NCBI GenBank assembly: GCA_958349075.1
Contig: CATWBR010000230.1
Coordinates: 1-7,193 of the forward strand
Length of the DNA: 7,193 bases
Reading direction: 5' to 3'
From: an uncultured Clostridium sp.
Lineage (GTDB): Bacteria; Bacillota; Clostridia; Lachnospirales; Lachnospiraceae
Shown: piece after piece, positions 1-5,250 of the stretch
Position numbering within the stretch: position 1 is the first letter of the stretch
How the letters are laid out: each line of letters begins with the position of its first letter
The notes under the pieces: model-generated
What the model was told of the DNA's origin: nothing
The model's database searches: none
The model's input: the letters and a program-made list of their open reading frames with translations, nothing else
Program-made: the position numbers and the translations under genes

Positions 1-28
1 AAATATAATATTGAAAGTGGGTGAAGCT

Positions 29-1157
29 ATGGTTGAATTAGATCAATTTAAATTTACGTTATCGACGTATGATAAAACTTTAGTGGAAGTGAGGGATTCA
101 CTTTGACCTGGATAACAAGGTAAAGCGAATCGATGAGCTGGACAAATCCATGGAGGAACCGGGATTCTGGGACGATCCGGACAGGTCCACAAAAACAGTA
201 AAAGAAGCAAAGAATTTAAAAGATACGGTAGAGACTTACCGCCATCTGGAACAGCAGTACGAAGATATCCAGGTAATGATTGAGATGGGATATGAGGAGA
301 ATGATCCTGCAATGATCCCGGAGATTCAGGAGATGCTGGATGAATTTACCGGCAGTCTGGAGAGTATCAGGACTAAAACTCTGCTTTCAGGAGAATATGA
401 TAACTGTAACGCCATATTAAAACTGAATGCGGGAGCCGGCGGAACCGAGGCCATGGACTGGTGCAGCATGCTGTACCGTATGTATCAGAGATGGGCCGAC
501 AAAAAAAATTATACGACTGAAGTCCTGGATTTCCTTGACGGAGATGAAGCCGGAATCAAGTCTATCACGGTTCAGATTAACGGGGAGAATGCCTTCGGAT
601 ATCTGAAATCCGAAAAGGGAGTACACCGTCTTGTGCGAATCTCTCCCTTCAATGCGGCAGGTAAGAGGCAGACTTCATTCGTGTCCTGCGATGTTATGCC
701 TGATATCGAGGAAGACCTTGATATTGATATTAACCAGGATGATCTGCGAATCGACACATACCGGTCCAGCGGCGCCGGTGGACAGCATATTAATAAGACA
801 TCGTCCGCTATCCGTATTACCCACCTTCCAACCGGAATCGTGGTGCAGTGCCAGAATGAACGTTCCCAGTTCCAGAACAAGGACAAGGCGATGCAGATGC
901 TGAAGGCAAAGCTTTATCTGCTGAAGCAGCAGGAGAATGCGGATAAACTTTCCGATATCCGCGGTGACGTTAAGGATATCAACTTTGGAAACCAGATCCG
1001 TTCCTATGTTATGCAGCCATACACACTGGTTAAGGATCACCGGACCAATGCCGAGAACGGCAATGTCAATGCCGTGATGGACGGGGACATCGATCTGTTT
1101 ATCAGCGCATACCTGAAATGGATCAGCCTGAAGAACCAGGAGACCCCGGAGCAGTAA
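29..1157 (+). CDS. prfB: Peptide chain release factor 2 (RF2), made by +1 programmed frameshift
   Basis: RF2 recognises UGA and UAA stop codons in the ribosomal A site and triggers peptide release. The reading starts at ATG 29, runs 25 codons to an in-frame TGA at 104, and continues in the +1 frame from GAC 105 to TAA 1155-1157, giving 375 residues. The joined N-terminus (...EVRDSL / DLDNK...) reads smoothly into the family sequence. The stop-codon recognition motif SPF falls at residues 205-207 (bases 642-650) and the catalytic GGQ at 250-252 (bases 777-785), the same numbering as in E. coli RF2, which supports ATG 29 as the start. Residue 246, just before GGQ, is Ser, as in most bacteria and unlike the Thr of E. 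coli K-12. A GGGTGA stretch (19-24) could serve as ribosome binding site. No upstream gene is visible; secA is a common neighbour in related genomes. Reading only the +1 frame would start falsely at ATG 150 and lose 40 residues. Confidence 0.96.
91..107 (+). promoter_or_regulatory. RF2 programmed +1 frameshift site
   Basis: The sequence CTT TGA C at 101-107 is the slippery CUU, UGA stop and following C found in most bacterial prfB genes. When RF2 is scarce, the ribosome pauses at the UGA, tRNA-Leu slips from CUU to UUU, and reading resumes at GAC 105. When RF2 is plentiful, translation stops after 25 residues, so the protein controls its own level. The upstream stimulatory Shine-Dalgarno-like element is GAGGG at 91-95, ending 5 bases before CTT. 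In E. coli the element is AGGGGG, 3 bases before CTT, so this one looks weaker or is set further away. Confidence 0.95.
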
Positions 1158-1198
1158 ACGGCGGGGCGACGACGTACTAAATAATATTGTCTTAACAG

Positions 1199-1238
1199 AT
1201 GGGAGGAATTGGCCATGTGCCTTTCCTTCCATTTTTTT
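1199..1238 (+). terminator. Rho-independent terminator after prfB
   Basis: A ten-base-pair stem pairs 1199-1208 (ATGGGAGGAA) with 1223-1232 (TTCCTTCCAT), with one G-U pair. A small inner GGC/GCC pairing may extend it. A run of seven T (1232-1238) follows directly. It lies 42 bases after the prfB stop and before the promoter of the next unit, so it separates prfB from the antiporter transcript. Confidence 0.85.
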
Positions 1239-1267
1239 AATTTTATATTAACATTCACAAAGAACGC

Positions 1268-1296
1268 TTGAAAACAAATGATGATTTTGTTAAAAT
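1268..1296 (+). promoter_or_regulatory. Sigma-A promoter of the riboswitch-antiporter transcript
   Basis: A -35 box TTGAAA (1268-1273) and a -10 box TAAAAT (1291-1296) are 17 bases apart, the ideal spacing. TGT directly before the -10 box makes an extended -10 element. Transcription would begin near 1303, about 30 bases before the riboswitch aptamer, which fits a leader RNA. This was judged by eye and has no experimental support. Confidence 0.75.
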
Positions 1297-1333
1297 TTAA
1301 CTAACAACAGAATATACAGCAGAAAACATATAA

Positions 1334-1503
1334 CGCCGAATGCCAGCAGCCTGCAAACCGGGCGGCGGCAGCGGGAGAACCAATTTTTGGGGTGTATTCG
1401 CCTTATGGCGATAGGGGACCTTCTTCCCCGAACCCGTCAGCTAATCTCGTAGGCGAAGGAAGGGCGGCGCATATTTGCGCCCTTGTCTGATGTCCGTGAG
1501 AGG
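1334..1503 (+). promoter_or_regulatory. c-di-AMP riboswitch (ydaO-yuaA class)
   Basis: This RNA element binds cyclic di-AMP; members of the class usually switch expression off when the ligand is present. The conserved blocks occur in order: CGCCGAAT (1334-1341), GGGAGAACCAA (1373-1383), GGGGT (1389-1393), a GGGGA/TCCCC hairpin (1414-1429), and the hallmark CCGAACCCGTCAGCTAA (1428-1444) followed by TCTCGTAGGCG. The closing stem P1 pairs CGCC 1334-1337 with GGCG 1452-1455. Internal hairpins include TCGCC/GGCGA (1398-1411). The conserved 3' GTGAGAGG block lies at 1496-1503, and TCTC 1445-1448 can pair with GAGA 1498-1501, in the manner of the family's 3' pseudoknot. A stretch of about 40 bases with its own hairpin (GGCGCA 1466-1471 / TGCGCC 1476-1481) separates P1 from that block, longer than in the B. 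subtilis ydaO RNA as recalled. The regulated gene is the NhaC-type antiporter downstream. Confidence 0.93.
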
Positions 1504-1589
1504 CCCGTTAGATGCGCCTCTTGCTTTTTAAAGTCATTCATTTGTTTAATGAGATCAGACAGTGTATTCGACCTGCATCAACCTTCGCC
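1452..1589 (+). other. Predicted antiterminator pairing (1452-1459 with 1582-1589)
   Basis: GGCGAAGG at 1452-1459 contains the 3' strand of riboswitch stem P1. It is the exact reverse complement of CCTTCGCC at 1582-1589, whose 3' end overlaps the 5' arm of the terminator at 1588-1615. With a bulged A1451 the helix gains U1450-A1590 and G1449-C1591. The two structures exclude each other. With c-di-AMP bound, P1 holds GGCG and the terminator can fold. Without ligand, the long-range helix can form, break the terminator and allow read-through. The complementarity is seen in the sequence; the mechanism is inferred. Confidence 0.6.
1496..1529 (+). terminator. Possible intrinsic terminator overlapping the riboswitch 3' end
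   Basis: A nine-pair stem joins 1496-1504 (GTGAGAGGC) to 1516-1524 (GCCTCTTGC), with two G-U pairs and an 11-base loop, followed by TTTTT (1525-1529). Its 5' arm is the conserved GTGAGAGG block of the aptamer, so aptamer folding and this hairpin compete. The large loop and short T run make it weaker than the hairpin at 1588-1615. It may be an alternative structure rather than a working terminator. Confidence 0.5.
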
Positions 1590-1615
1590 ACTCGGTATAT
1601 CCGGGTGCTTTTTTT
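1588..1615 (+). terminator. Intrinsic terminator of the riboswitch expression platform
   Basis: CACTCGG (1589-1595) pairs with CCGGGTG (1601-1607) through one G-U pair, closed by a five-base loop, and is followed by TTTTTTT (1609-1615). It lies 38 bases before the antiporter ATG and after the riboswitch, so it ends transcription before the gene unless prevented. The segment just 5' of and within its 5' arm is complementary to the riboswitch P1 3' strand, which makes it the best candidate for the ligand-controlled terminator. Confidence 0.82.
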
Positions 1616-1652
1616 GTTTTCTGTGAGTTTTTCAGTGAAGGAGAGATTGAAT

Positions 1653-3209
1653 ATGATGATGAAAATGAAAAGAGAGACAGGTAAACCCAGTCTGCTATTA
1701 TCCGCCGCCGTTCTTGCCGTGATAGCCGTGGTTCTTACGGTAGGTATCACCTCGGGAGTTGCCACGATCCCACTTCTGGTAGTCAATATTTTCCTCGTTC
1801 TTATCATCTCCATGCTGGCCGGATACCGTTATGCGGATTTGGAGCAGGGAATGATGGGAGGTGTGAAACGGGCCATGGACTGTGTTATGATTCTATTGTT
1901 TGTGGGACTCCTTATCGGCGCATGGATTAAATGCGGCACAGTTCCCATGCTGATCTACTACGGTCTGGGCATTATTACACCACGGATGCTGCTTCCCCTG
2001 ACTTTTATTATGTGTTCCCTGCTGTCAATTTGTATCGGCTCCTCCTGGGGTACGGCGGGAACTGTAGGCGTGGCCTGTGTCAGCATCGGAGCCAGCATGG
2101 GAATTCCGGTAGCTCTTGTCGCAGGGGCGGCCATATCGGGATCGATTCTGGGAGATAAGCTTTCCCCGCTGTCTGATTCAACCATTCTGGCCTCCAGCGC
2201 CAGCGATATCAATATTTATTATCACGTGCGCTCCATGCTGTATACAACGGGGCCGTCCTTTCTTATCAGCCTTGTAATTTTCTACTTTCTCGGAAGTAAA
2301 TATGCACAGGTCGCACTGGATCAGACTGTTCTCGACTCGGTGAGAAGCGGACTTGCAGGACTTTATAATTTTAATATCCTGCTGCTGATTCCAATTATCC
2401 TTATTGTCGTCCTTAGCCTTAAGAAGGTTTCAGCTATCCTGGCCATCCTGATTTCGGGCTTTACGGGACTTGTCCTTGCAATGGTTGTCCAGCATGCGGG
2501 AGTGACGGAAGTGCTGTCTGTTATTTTTAACGGTGTTAAGGTGGACACCGGGATGGAGATTGTGGACACGATGCTGAGCAAGGGAGGAATATCCTCCATG
2601 ATGTCGACTATCTGTACCGCGGTTCTTGCCCTGGGACTGGGCGGGATACTGAGTGAGGCGGGATTCCTGCACGTAATCGTAGCGAGGATTACAAAGACGG
2701 TCAAATCGGATACGGCTACCATCCTGGTAACGCTGGTATGCGGAATTTTCACGGTAATGGTGGTTACGAATTTCTATGTTTCCGCGGTCCTTATGGGAAC
2801 GATGTTTAAAGAGATTTACGATGAGAGAAAGATTCACAGGAGCGTTCTCTCCAGAACCATTGAGGAGGCAAACACGATTATTCTGCCGCTTGTACCCTGG
2901 AATACGAGCTGCATCTATTATATGGGACTGTTCGGATTTACGACGCTGAGCTTTGCGCCGTATGTCGTATTTGCCTATGTGAATATTGCTGTCAGTATTA
3001 TCTGTGCGGTTGCAGGCCTCTTTATTTTTAAGGCGGTTCCCGGCAATGATGCAGAGGCTGTCTGGAAAATCAGGGGAGGAAGCGGAGAAAGTTCCCCTTC
3101 GCCGGAACCGGAACCGTCGCTTTGCGCCGAAGCGGCTGTACTGATGGAGGAATCGGCTGCTGCGCTGGCTTCCCTGGGTTCTCAGACAGCGGATACGGTT
3201 CTTGATTAG
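1653..3209 (+). CDS. nhaC: Na+/H+ antiporter, NhaC family
   Basis: This is an inner-membrane secondary transporter of the NhaC family, 518 residues, nearly all hydrophobic segments from residue 12 to about 460. Family signatures are GSSWGTAGTVG (129-139), GDKLSPLSDST (167-177) and PWNTS (415-419). NhaC proteins exchange Na+ for H+, and the related MleN exchanges malate and lactate along with these ions, so the exact substrate is not fixed by sequence. The start at 1653 has an AAGGAGAG ribosome site (1638-1645) at good spacing. The frame stays open upstream to ATG 1512, but that stretch lies in the riboswitch terminators and is not a plausible start. After the last membrane segment comes a polar tail (about 461-518) with a Ser-Pro-Glu cluster and an Ala-rich end, probably cytoplasmic and of unknown use. 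Expression is predicted to be under c-di-AMP control through the leader, and a terminator follows, so it appears to be a single-gene unit. Confidence 0.9.
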   Translation: MMMKMKRETGKPSLLLSAAVLAVIAVVLTVGITSGVATIPLLVVNIFLVLIISMLAGYRYADLEQGMMGGVKRAMDCVMILLFVGLLIGAWIKCGTVPMLIYYGLGIITPRMLLPLTFIMCSLLSICIGSSWGTAGTVGVACVSIGASMGIPVALVAGAAISGSILGDKLSPLSDSTILASSASDINIYYHVRSMLYTTGPSFLISLVIFYFLGSKYAQVALDQTVLDSVRSGLAGLYNFNILLLIPIILIVVLSLKKVSAILAILISGFTGLVLAMVVQHAGVTEVLSVIFNGVKVDTGMEIVDTMLSKGGISSMMSTICTAVLALGLGGILSEAGFLHVIVARITKTVKSDTATILVTLVCGIFTVMVVTNFYVSAVLMGTMFKEIYDERKIHRSVLSRTIEEANTIILPLVPWNTSCIYYMGLFGFTTLSFAPYVVFAYVNIAVSIICAVAGLFIFKAVPGNDAEAVWKIRGGSGESSPSPEPEPSLCAEAAVLMEESAAALASLGSQTADTVLD

Positions 3210-3240
3210 AGAAAAACAGGTTCAGAGCCTCAACTGCAGA

Positions 3241-3275
3241 AGAAAACAGCTTTTCCCGGCTGTTTTCTCTCTTTT
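3241..3275 (+). terminator. Rho-independent terminator after the antiporter gene
   Basis: AGAAAACAGC (3241-3250) and GCTGTTTTCT (3259-3268) form a perfect ten-pair stem with an eight-base loop, followed by a T-rich tail (CTCTTTT to 3275). It begins 31 bases after the antiporter stop codon and precedes the promoter of the next unit. Confidence 0.9.
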
Positions 3276-3332
3276 GTATTGCATAAAAAACAATAATCAT
3301 GGATAAAAACTACAAAATCTTGAAAAAAGATA

Positions 3333-3361
3333 TTGCACCCGCATTTTAAATGTGTTAATAT
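3333..3361 (+). promoter_or_regulatory. Probable sigma-A promoter of the ACT regulator-hom unit
   Basis: A -10 box TAATAT (3356-3361) is preceded by TGT, an extended -10 element. TTGCAC (3333-3338) lies exactly 17 bases upstream as a poor -35 box; the extended -10 could make up for that. Transcription would start near 3368, leaving a leader of about 59 bases before the ATG at 3427. It follows the antiporter terminator, as expected for a new unit. Confidence 0.6.
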
Positions 3362-3371
3362 CTTTGCTATG

Positions 3372-3407
3372 AATACAAATGTATTTCTCAAGCATACACA
3401 ATGGTAT
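3372..3407 (+). promoter_or_regulatory. Two ATAC/GTAT dyads, candidate operators
   Basis: AATAC-AAAT-GTATT (3372-3385) is an inverted repeat at the predicted transcription start. A second, looser one, ATAC-ACAATG-GTAT (3394-3407), follows. Both share ATAC/GTAT half-sites but differ in spacer (4 and 6 bases). Their place just downstream of the -10 box would suit a repressor, perhaps the ACT-domain protein encoded next. Short AT-rich dyads also arise by chance, so the assignment is tentative. Confidence 0.3.
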
Positions 3408-3426
3408 ACGGCACAGGGGAGTGAAT

Positions 3427-3870
3427 ATGGAAGAGCAGACAAAATATTTTGTGTTAAAACAAAAGGCAGTACCTGAAGTTCTGCTGAAGGTAGTCGAGGC
3501 GAAAAAGCTGATCGAATCAGAGCGCGCCATCACGATACAGGAAGCCACTGAGAAAGTGGGGATCAGCAGAAGTTCTTTCTACAAGTACAAAGATGATATT
3601 TTCCCATTTTACGATAATGCAAAGGGGAAAACGATTACGCTGGTGCTGCAGATGGACGATGAGCAGGGGCTGTTGTCGGATCTTCTCCACACGGTGGCGG
3701 TTTATAAGGCGAATATCCTGACCATTCATCAGAGTATTCCGGTCAATAATGTGGCTTCTCTTACTCTGAGTGTGGAAGTCAGGCCGGATACCGGCAATAT
3801 TTCCAGGATGGTTGAGGATATGGAAGAGAAGAATGGCGTTCACTACGTCAAAATAATAGCCAGGGAGTAG
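3427..3870 (+). CDS. pheB: ACT domain-containing regulator, PheB/ThrR family (UPF0735)
   Basis: This 147-residue protein matches the PheB/UPF0735 family in length and design. An N-terminal region holds a helix-turn-helix-like segment (about 35-57, ...TEKVGISRSSFYKYK...). A C-terminal ACT domain (about 68-146) begins with GKTITLVLQMDDEQGLLSDLL, the usual opening strand and helix of this amino-acid-binding fold. The B. subtilis homologue was once linked to phenylalanine synthesis by name; it is recalled to have since been described as ThrR, a DNA-binding repressor of the hom-thr genes. The neighbour here agrees: homoserine dehydrogenase starts 5 bases after this stop codon. The start at 3427 follows a GGGGAG ribosome site (3416-3421); the in-frame ATG 48 bases earlier lacks one and lies within the leader. 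The inferred role is an amino-acid-responsive regulator of its own operon, with threonine the likeliest ligand. Confidence 0.88.
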   Translation: MEEQTKYFVLKQKAVPEVLLKVVEAKKLIESERAITIQEATEKVGISRSSFYKYKDDIFPFYDNAKGKTITLVLQMDDEQGLLSDLLHTVAVYKANILTIHQSIPVNNVASLTLSVEVRPDTGNISRMVEDMEEKNGVHYVKIIARE

Positions 3871-3875
3871 AGATT

Positions 3876-5084
3876 ATGATTCAGGTAGCGGTAATGGGAT
3901 ATGGAACGATTGGTTCCGGTGTCGTGGAAGTATTAGAGACAAACAGAGAGATAATAAAAAAGAAGACGGGTCAGGACATTGTCGTAAAATACATTCTGGA
4001 TCTGCGCGAATTCGCGGGCGATCCTCATGAAAGCCTGATTGTACATGATTTTTCCATTATAGAAAAAGACGAGGAAGTAGGAATTGTCGTGGAGGCCATG
4101 GGCGGTGTGAATCCGGCCTACGCATTTGCAAAGGCCTGCCTGCTTGCCGGCAAACAGGTGGTTACGTCCAACAAGGCGCTGGTAGCGGCACACGGGACGG
4201 AGCTTCTTCAGATTGCCAGGGACAAAAACATAAATTTCCTGTTCGAGGCCAGCGTCGGCGGCGGTATTCCGATTATACGCCCCATGGTTCAATGCCTGGC
4301 GGGAGAGCAGATTCTGGAAATCAGCGGTATCCTGAACGGAACGACCAACTTTATCCTCAGTAAGATGGACAGAGAGGGCCAGACATTTGAGGAGGCGCTT
4401 AAGAAAGCCCAGGAGCTGGGGTATGCCGAGCGAAATCCCGAGGCCGATGTGGAAGGATATGATACCTGCCGGAAAATAACAATTCTTACGTCTCTGGCTC
4501 TCCAGAAGGAAGTGAATTACGAAGAGGTTTATACGGAAGGAATTACGAAGATTACCGATACGGACTTTAAGTACGCGGCAAAGATGGGAACCTCCGTCAA
4601 GCTGCTTGGAAGCAGCCGTATGGCCGATGGGAAAACCAGCGTATTTGTCTGCCCGATGATGATTGGCAGGGATCACCCTCTTTATGGTGTGAGCGATGTA
4701 TTTAACGCGGTGATGGTCCGCGGTAACATGGCTGGAACGCTGATGTTCTACGGAAGCGGCGCAGGGAAGCTGCCGACGGCCAGCGCTGTGGTTGCCGATA
4801 TCATGGAGGCATCCTGCCATATGACCGATAATGTACCTCTCGGCTGGACCGGTGAAAAGCAGGAGCTGTCTGAAGTGAAGGAAATGAAATTCAGATATTT
4901 TATCCGTTTTGCGGGAACTGTGGAGGAAAAACTGTCTGATGTGGAAGCTGCTTTTGGAAAATCAGAGGTGATCGAGCTGCCGGATACGGATGAGTTTGCT
5001 GTTTTAACCGGCGAGATGACCGAATCCAGGTATCAGAAGGTGGCGGCCGCTTTTGGGGATATACGCCAGATGATCCGCGCATAG
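3876..5084 (+). CDS. hom: Homoserine dehydrogenase
   Basis: The enzyme reduces aspartate-semialdehyde to homoserine with NAD(P)H in the cytoplasm, the branch step to threonine and methionine. The 402 residues show a Rossmann fold at the N-terminus (GYGTIGSGV, 8-16), SNKALVA (98-104, with the conserved Lys100), EASVGGGIP (124-132), GILNGTTNFIL (151-161) and the substrate site NPEADVEGYDTCRK (187-200), where Lys200 is the predicted catalytic lysine. A C-terminal part from about 338 resembles the ACT domain that gives feedback control in many homologues. The length fits this single-function type; there is no fused aspartate kinase. The ATG lies 5 bases after the regulator stop, and AGGGAG (3862-3867) at the end of that gene serves as ribosome site, so the two are co-transcribed. 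thrB and thrC are not in the window; after hom comes a terminator. Confidence 0.95.
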   Translation: MIQVAVMGYGTIGSGVVEVLETNREIIKKKTGQDIVVKYILDLREFAGDPHESLIVHDFSIIEKDEEVGIVVEAMGGVNPAYAFAKACLLAGKQVVTSNKALVAAHGTELLQIARDKNINFLFEASVGGGIPIIRPMVQCLAGEQILEISGILNGTTNFILSKMDREGQTFEEALKKAQELGYAERNPEADVEGYDTCRKITILTSLALQKEVNYEEVYTEGITKITDTDFKYAAKMGTSVKLLGSSRMADGKTSVFVCPMMIGRDHPLYGVSDVFNAVMVRGNMAGTLMFYGSGAGKLPTASAVVADIMEASCHMTDNVPLGWTGEKQELSEVKEMKFRYFIRFAGTVEEKLSDVEAAFGKSEVIELPDTDEFAVLTGEMTESRYQKVAAAFGDIRQMIRA

Positions 5085-5137
5085 GGAACAGGCGGTGTAA
5101 AAGCGGTTATGTAAAGGTCGTGTGAAAGTGGATTCTG

Positions 5138-5157
5138 CAGAAGAAGCCAGAAGAAGC
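5138..5157 (+). repeat. Perfect tandem duplication of CAGAAGAAGC
   Basis: The ten-base unit CAGAAGAAGC occurs twice head to tail (5138-5147 and 5148-5157) in the non-coding gap between hom and its terminator. It looks like a simple slippage duplication; no function can be assigned. Confidence 0.7.
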
Positions 5158-5187
5158 ATATAATGATGAGATTTAAAATTGGGATAG

Positions 5188-5229
5188 AAAAAGCTCATAT
5201 TTACCTTTTCGGGTAGGTATGAGCTTTTT
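5188..5229. terminator. Bidirectional terminator between converging genes
   Basis: The arms AAAAAGCTCATA (5188-5199) and TATGAGCTTTTT (5218-5229) pair perfectly over 12 bases. An inner TACC/GGTA pairing (5202-5205 with 5212-5215) closes a six-base loop. On the + strand the hairpin ends in a T run (5225-5230), serving hom. On the - strand the A run at its left end becomes a T run, serving the regulator gene whose stop codon is at 5251. Confidence 0.9.
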
Positions 5230-5250
5230 TGCATGCCTATGCCTGACGGT

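Noticed and set aside
4..9. TATAAT at the left edge as a -10 box for prfB
   Set aside because: It is a perfect match, but the -35 region is outside the window and the leader would be only about 13 bases. AT-rich sequence before a gene gives such matches by chance.
104..106. In-frame TGA near the start of prfB as a disabling mutation
   Set aside because: It is the expected programmed frameshift stop of RF2 genes, with the exact CTT TGA C context.
675..1232. 185-codon open frame on the minus strand across the prfB 3' end
   Set aside because: It is antisense to conserved RF2 sequence including GGQ and begins inside the prfB terminator, with no domain recognisable in its translation.
1215..1271. 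18-codon ORF with a good GGGAGG ribosome site (1201-1206) after prfB
   Set aside because: Its ribosome site and start lie in the prfB terminator hairpin, and its Phe codons come from the terminator T run. The GGGAGG is explained as the terminator arm. It would be worth reopening only if ribosome profiling shows initiation there.
3933..4820. 295-codon open frame on the minus strand inside hom
   Set aside because: It lies wholly opposite a well-conserved enzyme gene. Its translation is rich in His, Arg and Leu without family motifs, and it is explained as a shadow of hom codon usage.
5159..5164. TATAAT between hom and its terminator as a promoter
   Set aside because: No acceptable -35 box lies 16-18 bases upstream, and the only thing downstream is a terminator.
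5164..5217. Short ORF of about 17 codons starting ATGATG after hom
   Set aside because: It has no ribosome site and runs into the bidirectional terminator hairpin.
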